From Candidatus Latescibacterota bacterium (GTDB lineage: Bacteria > Latescibacterota > UBA2968 > UBA8231), in NCBI GenBank assembly GCA_022820485.1, contig JAJEFJ010000004.1, positions 1 to 41,671 of the forward strand: a stretch of DNA of 41,671 nucleotides. The letters run 5' to 3'. The stretch's first letter is position 1. Every line of letters begins with the position of its first letter. Below the pieces are notes generated by a model, which was given only the letters and a program-made list of their open reading frames with translations, was not told the DNA's origin and did not search any database. Below, one piece after another: positions 1 through 8,254 of the stretch. The position numbers and the translations under genes are program-made.

Positions 1-2
1 CG

Positions 3-593
3 TCCGCTGTAGTCGGCTATGAATACCAGCTCTACGAAGGGGCTGATCGGCTGTTGGATTGGACCTCTGCGGGGATAGCTATGCCGGTGGTGGCGGGCTT
101 CGACGGCTCGGCTGAGGCTCCGGTCGAACCGTCAGCCCAAGAGTTGGCTACGGGAGCGTCTGCTTCGTTTTCCGTCGGCGGGCTGCAGCATGGGCATACG
201 TATGCGGTGGCGGTGCGGGCGGTCAACGCGGGAGGAGCCAGCGGTGCCGCATGGGGCATAGCTACGCCGGGTCGCATTCTTGCGCCGGATCGGTTGCAGG
301 CGGTAGCGGGTGATGGATGGGTGGCATTGGAATGGTCGGCGGCAGCAAGCGAGGGGCCGGTGATTGCGCGCTATGAATGGCGCGGTCGTCCGGTGTGGGG
401 CGCGTGGTCTGAGTGGGAGTCGGTGGCTGGCGGCGTGGCGGCGCGGCGGCAGATGGTCGAAGGACTGGCAAACGGCTTGGAGTATGTATTTGCAGTGCGG
501 GCGGCCAATCCAGCGGGGGCCGGAGTGGTCGCGCAGGTAGCGGCGCGACCGGAGGTTGTCGAGCCAGTGCCAGCAGAGAACACGCCCCTTTGA
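3..593 (+). CDS. Fibronectin type III repeat protein, 3' end only
   Basis: The reading frame is open from the left edge of the window to the TGA at 591-593, so this is the last ~196 residues of a longer protein. The sequence shows two fibronectin type III-like units. The first has the pattern Y-x-Y-Q early and a closing H-T-Y-A-V-A-V-R-A-V-N strand. The second begins near APDRLQAVAG and closes with L-E-Y-V-F-A-V-R-A-A-N. Such repeats are usual in extracellular or cell-surface proteins of this type of genome. The C-terminus is a short Pro/Glu-rich tail with no FlgD-like sorting domain. A TTG at 54 could be read as a start, but the fold begins upstream of it. It faces the 373-aa lipoprotein gene convergently, with only 64 bases between the two stops. 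The remaining domains and any enzymatic role lie outside the window. Confidence 0.75.
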   Translation, partial: SAVVGYEYQLYEGADRLLDWTSAGIAMPVVAGFDGSAEAPVEPSAQELATGASASFSVGGLQHGHTYAVAVRAVNAGGASGAAWGIATPGRILAPDRLQAVAGDGWVALEWSAAASEGPVIARYEWRGRPVWGAWSEWESVAGGVAARRQMVEGLANGLEYVFAVRAANPAGAGVVAQVAARPEVVEPVPAENTPL

Positions 594-657
594 GTGCCCC
601 TGGACGCAACGCGCTGGGACGTCAGCGATGCGAACAAGCCTTAAATTGAAATACCAA

Positions 658-1779
658 TCACTCGCGTCCATCGATAAATTCCAAGTCGCACTCGGCGACT
701 GTGCGCCCCGCTGCCGGTGCGAACGTCCACTGCTCTATCTCGGAGCGGACACAGGCATCCACCACCGCGCTCACCACCCCCGAATCGACGATTTCCACCG
801 CTGCCACAGCGCCGGCAGGGTCGATGGCAAAGCGGACTTTCATCCGCCCTGCGGCCGCGCGCCCAGCGGCAAATTCGCGGGCGAAACAGGAGTTAATATC
901 CGTCAGGCGGTCTTGTAGTTCGCCCTCAAGCGCGCTGGCCGCCCGCGTCGGATTCCCGGCTGCGCCCCGGTCTAGCTGCAACGGGGCCCCTAGCCGGGTG
1001 TAAGTGACAGGCCCGCTCTGGGACTCGTCCTGCTCGCGCTCGACGAGTTCCCGCTGCACCTCGCGCCGAAACTCAAAGCGCAGAGTGGTGGTTTCCAACG
1101 GCGCGTCGTGGGGATTGAATTTGAGGACGAAATCGCGCAGCACCAAGGCGACTTGCGCGACCTCGGCGGCGAGCGGATCAAACACGAGCAAACCCCGGTA
1201 CGACTCGCCTTTGAAAATTTTGCGGTCGATGTTGTAGTTGTTGCTGCGCACAATGCCCAGGCGCATGTTGAAGCGGTAAAAATCATTGCCGCTGGGGCTC
1301 CGGCGGGCGCGGTAGTACGACTCAAAGTTCCTCGGCGACGAACCCGCCAAAATGCCGTAAGGCTGGAGGAATTCGCCGCCTCGATCCGTCAGCAGTATGG
1401 CCTTGAGGGGGTTGAGTTCCACTTTGGCAAAGGCGCGGTTGTGTACCTCGATTTCAAAGACGGTAAAGCGATTGCGAACGTAGCCGACCGTGGGATCGAC
1501 ATAGTCGCCAAACGTGTAGGGATTGATCGAGTACTCGCCCTCGCTCGACTCCGTGGGAAACATGGCGTTGAGGTCTGGGTCGCTCAAATGACGGATCAAA
1601 AGCCGCAGGCCTTCTATGGTATAGGAGACGCCCCCGTCGCTCTCTAAAGCGTACTGAGCCGAGGCCACCGGCAGCAGCCGGGAGACCTGGACGATCTGCT
1701 GAGGGTAGAGCAAATGGCAGCCGCAGGCCAAGAGCCAGAGTCCGGCCGCGCAGAGACCTATTTTTTTATTCGTCAGCAT
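658..1779 (-). CDS. Lipoprotein with TonB/AgmX-like C-terminal domain (first-locus lipoprotein)
   Basis: This predicted lipoprotein of 373 residues starts MLTNKKIGLC and has a lipobox-like LLAC near residue 19. The ATG at 1779 lies just after the stop of the 938-aa gene. A TTG at 1791 overlaps that stop and is the alternative, so translation is probably coupled. The N-terminal ~240 residues match the 237-aa lipoprotein at 31008 (shared NPYTFGD, V-S/T-Y-x-x-E-x-L, D-x-x-L-N-x-x-F-P), so the two are paralogues. The last ~85 residues are an extra domain absent from that paralogue. It resembles the AgmX/PglI or TonB-family C-terminal fold: a conserved Cys in INSCFARE, M-K-V-R-F-A-I-D-P-A-G, then C-V-R-S-E-I-E-Q-W-T-F-A-P. 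It is the last gene of the first surface-protein locus. Its function is unknown; the extra domain hints at contact with an energised inner-membrane complex. Confidence 0.8.
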   Translation of the reverse strand: MLTNKKIGLCAAGLWLLACGCHLLYPQQIVQVSRLLPVASAQYALESDGGVSYTIEGLRLLIRHLSDPDLNAMFPTESSEGEYSINPYTFGDYVDPTVGYVRNRFTVFEIEVHNRAFAKVELNPLKAILLTDRGGEFLQPYGILAGSSPRNFESYYRARRSPSGNDFYRFNMRLGIVRSNNYNIDRKIFKGESYRGLLVFDPLAAEVAQVALVLRDFVLKFNPHDAPLETTTLRFEFRREVQRELVEREQDESQSGPVTYTRLGAPLQLDRGAAGNPTRAASALEGELQDRLTDINSCFAREFAAGRAAAGRMKVRFAIDPAGAVAAVEIVDSGVVSAVVDACVRSEIEQWTFAPAAGRTVAECDLEFIDGRE

Positions 1780-1783
1780 CGGC

Positions 1784-4600
1784 TCACTCAAAGCCCAAAA
1801 ATACCCGCATGAACAAGGAGGTGACGTCTAAATCGTCTCCGGTGCGGGTGGGATCGTCAAAGGTCCGGCGCGTGAGGCGCAGGCCCACATTGGTCGAGAG
1901 CGCATAGCCGAAATAGTTCGAGTGATTAGTTAGCTGCACGACCCGCACGGCCTCGGTAAAACTATTGCGGTTGTCAGTGCGGTCTTTTTTGCTCAGCGGC
2001 CAAAAGGGCAAACCCTGCATCCCGCAGGAAAATTCAGTGCGCGGCGTCAGCCGGTACTGGGCCTTGAGGATGGGCACCAACGTCCACTCGTCCTCCAGCG
2101 CGACCGGCAGACTGTCGCGGTTGCGGCGCAGGTACAGTCCCTTGCCCTGAAAGACCACCAGCCAGTTGGCCGTGGCTTCCCAGTCGTACGCAGTTCGCGC
2201 TACCAAGGTCAGCAGGCGGATTTCGTCGGCCCCCTGATCCGAACCATCGGACAGCACTGCGGCCTGCTGGCGGTTGATGGCATAGCGCATATTGCCGTCC
2301 AAGCGCAGACCAGCCAGCGGCCACCACGCTCCTTCGAGGTAGTGCTGGCGGTCGATGCTGTCGCGCCATTCGAGCAAATCCCCCACCGTAGTGCGGTCGT
2401 ACACTAAGGACCCGGGACTGTGGTACGGAGCATCGGGAGCGGGTTCCGACAGGGTTTCTTCAAAGGTCTGGTACGGATTGGCAAAGTCGTCGTGAACGCG
2501 CTGCAAGAATATCTCGCCGGAGAAATAACCCTGCTGCCAATCGCGGCGTGGCAGGGCAAGGCTGGCGTAGTCGATCTCGTTGCGCCGCTCACTAAGAATC
2601 CCTTTGGCCTTGAGCCGCCCCACCCCCACAGACAAGCCGCCGGGCAGGCGCAGCCGACCGAAGACGTGGCCGCCTCGCTGATCCTGCTGGTAGGGCAGGT
2701 CAGGTTCTAGGTCGTCCTCGCGCACATCGGCAATGCCGTTGTGGTTCCAGTCGCGGCCGTAGAAGTACGCGTCCGGTTCCACCGCAAAGAGCAAAAAAGG
2801 CTCGACGTAATCGGGTAGGGCATTGCCATTGCGATTGGTATCGGGAATGCCGTCGTTGTCCTCGTCGTTGCCGGGGAAGACCCCGTCTGGGTCGTAGTCG
2901 GTCGCGCCGTGGTGGCCACCCCGCGCTCCGGGACCTCGGTCGGGCCAGCGGTCGTCGTCGTCGTTGTCCTCGACAAAGCCATCGGAGATCTCGGCTCCCG
3001 GCACCGCGGCTACGTGGTCGCCGATCAACTGGCGGGTGAAATCCGGCCCCACGGAAAACAATTCGCCCCCCAATTCGAGATGGGAACTGGCCCACTCCGC
3101 GGTCAGGTAGTACGAGGCGTCCCGGGTGGTGCTGCGCGCGCCGTTCCACCGGCGCACCCCCTCGAATTCCCTCGGCGGGCGATGTCCGGGCCGGCCATCT
3201 GGATAGCGCAAGTACTCAATGCTGCGGGCAAATTCTCCGCGGATGCGGGTGCGACCTCTCTCAAAGTAGCCGTCAACGCCGACCACGGTGCGGCCAGTCC
3301 AAGCCCCGGCGTCGAGGCGGATCTGCGTCGCATTGGACAGGTCTTGAACATTGCCCGGGGCGCGGCGCAGCGATTCGAGGTTGGCCAAGCGCCAGCGCGC
3401 CTGTTCTTGGGTGGCTTGGGGTTCGGCCTCGTATAAGCCGACCAACTCCACCCGATAGTCGTTGCCCACCACGGCCTCCACTTCGACCTGCTCGACAAAA
3501 TACTCCTCGGTCAGATCGAAAAAGGCCAGAATGACATCGTAGCCATCGGCGCGCAATTCAGCGTCCGCCTCAATGGGCACAATAAAGTTCACCAGTTCGC
3601 CGAGGTTGACGTTGCGGGAGACGTCCTCGCCCTGCAAGTGGCGGCGCAGGTAGAAAAAATCGGCATAGCGCGTGCCTTGGTCGGTGTACGAACGCCGCTG
3701 AAACTGGCCAGTGAGCCGATTGTTGAGGCCCACAGCCGTGGGATTGCGAGCGTCAAGGCGCACCAATTCGGGCGCAATATCCGGCCGGTACTCGCCGTTG
3801 ATCAGCAGGCGCACCGAGGAAATAGCAGCGCCAGCGCGCTCGTCACTCGGGGAATCGTCGGCAAAGCGCGCAATGATAAAACTGGGCAAAACTTGGTCCC
3901 CTCGCAGATCGCCTCGGAGGGCAAAATCGCCCTGCGCGCTATCGAAGAGATTGAAGTGGACGCCACTGGCCCCCAAAGTGAGTGCCCCTAAGTGCAACTC
4001 GCCGCGTCCGCCCGTGAGCAGGGATGCATTGCGCACTTCTGACTGCGGGGTGCCGGCCACCCAGATGGGGTCGCGGAAGCGCGAGGCCAACAGCGAGAAT
4101 TGGGTCGGCCCTTTATCGACATCGAGGCGGACCCCATTGATACCAGTCATATCGAGGGTCAGGGGCGTGAAAAAGGTGCGGATCTCGTCGCCGATGATCA
4201 GCCGGGCAGACCAGTCGTTGTAACTGTCGAAACCGACGATATTGCGGTCCAGTAGCCCATAGCGCGCGTTCTGCTTGAAGAGCTCGCTGTTGGGCGCTTG
4301 GCCAATGGGGAAGTCAGCGCGCGTCTCCCGCCACGAAAACACGTCGTACCCGTAGATCAGATGATGGCCGAGCGGGCCGTAGTAATTGCGCCGGTCAAAG
4401 GGTGGCAGCAAGGTCTGATCCGGGAGTTCGTAGTCCGTCTGCGCGCGATTGATGTATGGGCGACCGGGCCGATGGACGAAGGGATGGGCCGGGAGAAAGG
4501 TCGGCACCCCGGCCCGGGGTTTGGACTCCTCGGCTTCGAGCCCCGGAACTGGGAGAGCTAGCAAGAGGAGCAAGGGTCCTAGGCCAATGGCTGCTCTCAT
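1784..4600 (-). CDS. Outer-membrane-like surface protein A (938 aa), calcium-loop family
   Basis: One of four paralogues in this window (with 5536-8205, 8253-10940 and 38536-41169). The ATG at 4600 gives a clean signal peptide (MRAAIGLGPLLLLLALP); the frame stays open to 4672, but that would run into the RES gene. Residues ~121-175 hold the first shared module, W-S-A-R-L-I-I-G-D-x-I-R-T-F-F-T-P-L-T-L-D. Residues ~410-430 hold RRAPGNVQD. Residues ~543-640 are Asp/Asn-rich, like thrombospondin type 3 or EF-hand-like calcium loops (DEDNDGIPD, DWNHNGIAD), with the signature PDYVEPF. The C-terminal ~300 residues look rich in amphipathic beta strands and end LFMRVFLGFE, which fits an outer-membrane barrel, but that is inference. 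No enzymatic motif was seen. It is followed directly by the lipoprotein at 658-1779. I do not know a named family for it. Confidence 0.8.
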   Translation of the reverse strand: MRAAIGLGPLLLLLALPVPGLEAEESKPRAGVPTFLPAHPFVHRPGRPYINRAQTDYELPDQTLLPPFDRRNYYGPLGHHLIYGYDVFSWRETRADFPIGQAPNSELFKQNARYGLLDRNIVGFDSYNDWSARLIIGDEIRTFFTPLTLDMTGINGVRLDVDKGPTQFSLLASRFRDPIWVAGTPQSEVRNASLLTGGRGELHLGALTLGASGVHFNLFDSAQGDFALRGDLRGDQVLPSFIIARFADDSPSDERAGAAISSVRLLINGEYRPDIAPELVRLDARNPTAVGLNNRLTGQFQRRSYTDQGTRYADFFYLRRHLQGEDVSRNVNLGELVNFIVPIEADAELRADGYDVILAFFDLTEEYFVEQVEVEAVVGNDYRVELVGLYEAEPQATQEQARWRLANLESLRRAPGNVQDLSNATQIRLDAGAWTGRTVVGVDGYFERGRTRIRGEFARSIEYLRYPDGRPGHRPPREFEGVRRWNGARSTTRDASYYLTAEWASSHLELGGELFSVGPDFTRQLIGDHVAAVPGAEISDGFVEDNDDDDRWPDRGPGARGGHHGATDYDPDGVFPGNDEDNDGIPDTNRNGNALPDYVEPFLLFAVEPDAYFYGRDWNHNGIADVREDDLEPDLPYQQDQRGGHVFGRLRLPGGLSVGVGRLKAKGILSERRNEIDYASLALPRRDWQQGYFSGEIFLQRVHDDFANPYQTFEETLSEPAPDAPYHSPGSLVYDRTTVGDLLEWRDSIDRQHYLEGAWWPLAGLRLDGNMRYAINRQQAAVLSDGSDQGADEIRLLTLVARTAYDWEATANWLVVFQGKGLYLRRNRDSLPVALEDEWTLVPILKAQYRLTPRTEFSCGMQGLPFWPLSKKDRTDNRNSFTEAVRVVQLTNHSNYFGYALSTNVGLRLTRRTFDDPTRTGDDLDVTSLFMRVFLGFE

Positions 4601-4631
4601 TAATATTCCATTTGTGAGTTTGTTATAAGCG

Positions 4632-5144
4632 TCAGGATGATGGATTCTTGGGGAGGCGTCCCTCGTCATCAATCACCACGACGCGGCTCGGCCGACGATC
4701 ACTCCAGTGCCAGAACACCAGATTGAGATCATCGGCCTTGGCCCCTAACGCGAAACTCTGGACGCGCATCCCCAAATAGCCAGCCGCGATCAGCCGATCT
4801 GCCAGTGCCTGGGAGGCCGGGATGGCACCGTCCAGCATTTCGCGCTCCCAGTCTGGGCAGTCAAGTTCAAAATCGGTCACCGCGTGGGCCACCCGCTGTG
4901 ATGGGTTCAGCGCATCAAATACCGGCTCGACATCTACTTCATAAGCACACAATACAATCGGCTGCATTGGCCGCCCCAGCGGACTCGCCTCTCTCATGGC
5001 GGCGACCGGCGACAGGGACATATAGAGAGCGGGAACACCGATCCGGTTGAATCGGCCCCCGTGAAGACGCGCTCCCTCCCCCGAGACCGGCGACCAAGAC
5101 CAGTGCGGATTGTGTGCGCGGTACGCGAGCCCTTGGAACCGCAT
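4632..5144 (-). CDS. RES-domain toxin
   Basis: A 170-residue RES-family toxin. Characterised members (ParT, MbcT, Res) act on NAD+ or ADP-ribosylate a target, arresting growth. The start at 5144 is chosen because its ATG overlaps the antitoxin stop (ATGA) and the protein then opens MRFQGLAYRAHNPHW, as the family does. The frame extends upstream to 5267, but that part only duplicates the antitoxin region. The family-defining residues are visible: Arg31 in GGRFN, Glu52 in AAMREAS and Ser130 in GMRVQS, followed by N-L-V-F-W-H-W. Length and order match usual RES toxins. It sits downstream of its Xre-type antitoxin, and the pair lies between two large outer-membrane-protein genes of the same family, an odd place for a toxin-antitoxin module. 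It should be intact and active. Confidence 0.93.
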   Translation of the reverse strand: MRFQGLAYRAHNPHWSWSPVSGEGARLHGGRFNRIGVPALYMSLSPVAAMREASPLGRPMQPIVLCAYEVDVEPVFDALNPSQRVAHAVTDFELDCPDWEREMLDGAIPASQALADRLIAAGYLGMRVQSFALGAKADDLNLVFWHWSDRRPSRVVVIDDEGRLPKNPSS

Positions 5145-5494
5145 CAGGCATAACCACCAGCTACGACCCGGTCGAGGTGGGCATGTACTTGGTCGGCTCG
5201 GCCTTGGCGCAGAAGCTGGTCGGGCGTCAGGCCGCCAAAGCCCGGCAAAGGCTCGGCCCGGAACCAAGCATAGGCAGCTAACTCGGAACCGGTTTGGGCC
5301 TCGACCCGATGGAGAATTTCCAACATCTGCCGCAGTCGCGTCTGCGTCTTCCGCGCCCGGATCCGCGAGGTACCCGAAAAGGCATTGCGGCCAAGCCCCA
5401 GCGTACCGGCGATCTCGGCTTTGGTCGTGCGTAGCGCCGCCGCGACGAGCGTCGGCGAGAACACCTGATCTTCAACTAATTCCTGAAACTGCAT
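5144..5494 (-). CDS. Xre/MbcA/ParS-type antitoxin
   Basis: A 116-residue antitoxin for the RES toxin. The ATG at 5494 has a GAGGT ribosome site 7 to 8 bases upstream; the frame opens at 5539 but that part overlaps the neighbouring gene. Residues ~20-60 form an Xre-like helix-turn-helix region (KAEIAGTLGLGRNAFSG). Residues ~70-116 are the toxin-binding MbcA/ParS domain, with Phe-Gly-Gly-Leu-Thr-Pro then L-L-R-x-G-R-A-D-x-V and a C-terminal V-V-A-G-G-Y-A. In this family the antitoxin blocks the NAD-binding cleft of the toxin and usually represses its own promoter. Only ~41 bases separate it from the stop of the upstream outer-membrane gene, so its promoter must lie in that gap or within the preceding gene. 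Confidence 0.92.
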   Translation of the reverse strand: MQFQELVEDQVFSPTLVAAALRTTKAEIAGTLGLGRNAFSGTSRIRARKTQTRLRQMLEILHRVEAQTGSELAAYAWFRAEPLPGFGGLTPDQLLRQGRADQVHAHLDRVVAGGYA

Positions 5495-5535
5495 AACGAT
5501 ACCTCGTGTTTTGTGTGGGGTAAAACAAAATAGTA

Positions 5536-8205
5536 TCATCCTTTGAACGGCTCCAATCCCATGACTAGGCGCATGAAAAACAGGACTTGGTCAATGTCTT
5601 CGACTTGGCGCGAGCGGTCGTCGAATTGCAGTTGTTTGCGTTGGTAGCCCGTGCTCAGACTGAGATGGTAGCCCTTGTAGGTCGTCCTATTGGTCACCAT
5701 GACCACGTAGTCCTCGGCTCCATAGTTGACGGCGCTGTTGACGCGATCGCGGTACCTGCTTTTGAGCCAGGGCAGGCCCTGGGCACCAGCGCTGAAGCGG
5801 GTCATGGGCGTGAGATCGTACGTCGCGGTCAGAATCGGATAGAAAAAGCGCTCTGAAATGGGCCGCACCCGATCGCTGCGATCGCGCCGCACAAAGCCCA
5901 TGTACTTGATTCGGGGCGTCACCGTCAAACTGCCCACATTCCAGTTATACGCCGCTCGCAACACCCAAGACCAAGCACCGATCCGATTGGCAGGTTGTAG
6001 GGATGTGGGGCGCTGGAAATTGACGTTGTATTTGAGGCGCTGGTCGATGTTGAGGTTGTCGATGCGGAAGAAGGTGGCCTTGAGATAGGCGGTGTTGACC
6101 AAGCTATTGCGCATGGCCAACTCGTCCTCGACTAGCTCAAAATTATCGACATTGGCGTCAAAGGTGCCCCGCACCTCAAAGGGCAGGGCATTGGAGATGC
6201 GCGGCAAAAATTGCGGAGTGTCGTCCTCAATGTCGTCTTGGACTTGTTTGAACACATTGAAAAATTCCACGCGGCCGGACGGAAAAAGGGAGCGCTGATA
6301 GGCTGTCTTGAAATAGGAGACGCGGTTTTTCCCCGCTCCCCAGATCTGGCGCGTGCGGTAGCGTCCCAAGGTAAATTCAAGTCCGGCGCGAGGGCGCAGG
6401 CCGGCGAACAGGTGATGGCCTTGGGTATCGACATCATAGGGATAATCAGGCTCAAAGTCGTCCTCCCGATGGTCGATGATGCCGTTGTTGTCGAAATCGT
6501 CGCCGTAGTCGTATTCAGGCGGATCGACGTTATAGAGTACAAAGGGCTCGAGGTAGTCGGGGGCCGTGTTGCCGTTTTCGTTGGGATCGGGCTGGCCGTC
6601 CTGATCGAGGTCGAGGCCGGGGAAGATGCCGTCGTTATCGGCAAAATTCGGTATGAAGTGCATGTCGGGGAAGCGGTCGCGATCGTCGTTGTCATCTACC
6701 GTGGACAGTTCGAGGGTGTTGTTGTAGCGCTCGTCAAAACTCGGAAAGACGCTGAAGGGGCTGCGCAGATCCTCGGTGTACGTGCGGTAATTCCGGTCTT
6801 CGACGGAAATGCTAGTGCTGTACTGGGGCGCAATGCGGAAGACCTCAAAGCCGACACTGGCGCGGTGCCAATCCCGAGTGGTATTGACAAAAAAGGCGTC
6901 GGCCGTGCGGCGCTGCCACTTGCCGTCTCCGGCGTGGGAGGGATACTGGCGGAATTCAAAGGTGCGGGCGAACTCTGTGCGCAGGGAGAAATCCCGGCGC
7001 TGCACTTCGAGGCGCAGGCTGGCATTGGTGCGGCCCGTGTGGCGGCCGTACTCAAAGTCCACCCAACGTCGATTGGAACCATCGCGCACTTGCCCCTCGG
7101 CCGCGATCACCGGATAGAAGAAGGTGGCGCGTTCGCCGGTTATATCGACGTTGGTCGATGACTCGGTCGCGGCTGGCAGAAAAATTTCGGCCATTTCGAT
7201 GCGGTAGTCATTGGCCACCAGTCCGCGAAAGCGCAAGCGCTCGACCTGCCCGCGCATTTCCTGGGGTATTTTGAACCAGTAGAGCACAAACTCCGAGCCA
7301 TTGGCTTCGAGAAATTCCCCTTGCTCGGCCGGCTCCACAACCAAGTCTCCCCGGAGAAATTCGATGTACGGCGGTATGGTCTTGCCCAGCGGAAAGAAGC
7401 GGTCGCGGTTGGGATAGGTTCTATCGATTTGCTCGCTATCGTGGCGGGTAACGAGCGGGCGAATATCGCCGAGCGTCCCTTCGATGTGCAGGTCGTAGAT
7501 CCGGGCCCCGCCGCCATCCTCGGGCGAACCATCGCCGAACTTGACCACCACGTAGGCCGGCGGCGTGTTCTTGCGCGGCACCACGCCCTTGATGCTGTTG
7601 TCGCCCCACGAGGTCAGACTGTTGGTGCGGTGCAAATTGACATAGGAGAAGCTCAAGTCCAGCACCCCGAACTTGCGCTGGACATGGCCGCCGAGCAGAT
7701 AGGTGGCCCAATCCCGGGCACCGTGCAGTTCGAGATTATCCCCCGGGAAAATGGGCCAGTCGAGGCGCGACGTGACAAAGGAAAATTGGCTGCCATCGAC
7801 ATCGGCGTCCCAGCGGGCACCATTGAGCGCCACTAGGTCGAGAGTGAGGGCGGTGAACTTGGTGCGGATGCGGTCGCCGACGATCAGCCGGCTGCTCCAA
7901 TTGCCGTAGCTGTCTTGGGCCACGAGCAGGCGATTGAGGTACTGCTGGTAAAAGCGGCTCTTGTCGATAAAGCTACCCGATTCGGGCGGATTGGTCCGCC
8001 CTTCCTCCAATTCAAAAACGCCGACTCCGTCGAGGACAAAGTTGCCCAAATCATCGTACCTATTGCGCGTAACTTGGCCAAAGATCCCCGAGTTGTACGC
8101 GCGGTATCCTTGGCGCGCATAGCTCTCGTAGCGCTCCTCAGCATCGTAGAGCAATTGCCCAAAGGCGGGCGCGGCCCAAGCCAAGACGACGAGCAAGAGG
8201 ACCAT
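5536..8205 (-). CDS. Outer-membrane-like surface protein B (889 aa), calcium-loop family
   Basis: Paralogue of proteins A, C and D. The ATG at 8205 is chosen because GAGGGG lies 8 bases upstream and the product then begins with a compact signal peptide (MVLLLVVLAWAAPAFGQ). An ATG at 8253, overlapping the preceding stop as TGATG, is the alternative. Shared modules: W-S-S-R-L-I-V-G-D-R-I-R-T-K-F-T-A-L-T-L-D at ~103-123; A-E-G-Q-V-R-D-G-S-N and W-V-D-F-E-Y-G at ~369-387; and the acidic calcium-loop stretch at ~503-592 with LDQDGQPD, PDYLEPF, DNNGIID and PDYPY. The last ~290 residues look like repeated amphipathic strands. The downstream neighbour is the Xre/RES module rather than the next family member. 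Localisation to the outer membrane is inferred. Confidence 0.82.
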   Translation of the reverse strand: MVLLLVVLAWAAPAFGQLLYDAEERYESYARQGYRAYNSGIFGQVTRNRYDDLGNFVLDGVGVFELEEGRTNPPESGSFIDKSRFYQQYLNRLLVAQDSYGNWSSRLIVGDRIRTKFTALTLDLVALNGARWDADVDGSQFSFVTSRLDWPIFPGDNLELHGARDWATYLLGGHVQRKFGVLDLSFSYVNLHRTNSLTSWGDNSIKGVVPRKNTPPAYVVVKFGDGSPEDGGGARIYDLHIEGTLGDIRPLVTRHDSEQIDRTYPNRDRFFPLGKTIPPYIEFLRGDLVVEPAEQGEFLEANGSEFVLYWFKIPQEMRGQVERLRFRGLVANDYRIEMAEIFLPAATESSTNVDITGERATFFYPVIAAEGQVRDGSNRRWVDFEYGRHTGRTNASLRLEVQRRDFSLRTEFARTFEFRQYPSHAGDGKWQRRTADAFFVNTTRDWHRASVGFEVFRIAPQYSTSISVEDRNYRTYTEDLRSPFSVFPSFDERYNNTLELSTVDDNDDRDRFPDMHFIPNFADNDGIFPGLDLDQDGQPDPNENGNTAPDYLEPFVLYNVDPPEYDYGDDFDNNGIIDHREDDFEPDYPYDVDTQGHHLFAGLRPRAGLEFTLGRYRTRQIWGAGKNRVSYFKTAYQRSLFPSGRVEFFNVFKQVQDDIEDDTPQFLPRISNALPFEVRGTFDANVDNFELVEDELAMRNSLVNTAYLKATFFRIDNLNIDQRLKYNVNFQRPTSLQPANRIGAWSWVLRAAYNWNVGSLTVTPRIKYMGFVRRDRSDRVRPISERFFYPILTATYDLTPMTRFSAGAQGLPWLKSRYRDRVNSAVNYGAEDYVVMVTNRTTYKGYHLSLSTGYQRKQLQFDDRSRQVEDIDQVLFFMRLVMGLEPFKG

Positions 8206-8213
8206 CACCCGCA

Positions 8214-8219
8214 CCCCTC
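8214..8219 (-). promoter_or_regulatory. Ribosome binding site deciding the start of protein B
   Basis: GAGGGG on the minus strand, 8 bases before the ATG at 8205. It favours this start over the ATG at 8253, which would add 16 residues ahead of the signal peptide. Confidence 0.55.
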
Positions 8220-8235
8220 GATGAAAATCAATCGT

Positions 8236-8254
8236 CCCATCTGCGGATAACATC
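8236..8254. repeat. Short repeat sharing CCATCTGCGGAT
   Basis: The 12-mer CCATCTGCGGAT at 8237-8248 recurs at 11012-11023, upstream of protein C. Both copies lie at the 5' boundary of an outer-membrane-like gene. Confidence 0.4.

Noticed and set aside
6211..7161. Plus-strand ORF (316 codons) opposite protein B
   Set aside because: Val/Ile/Gly-rich mirror of the Asp/Asn-rich calcium loops; an antisense artefact.
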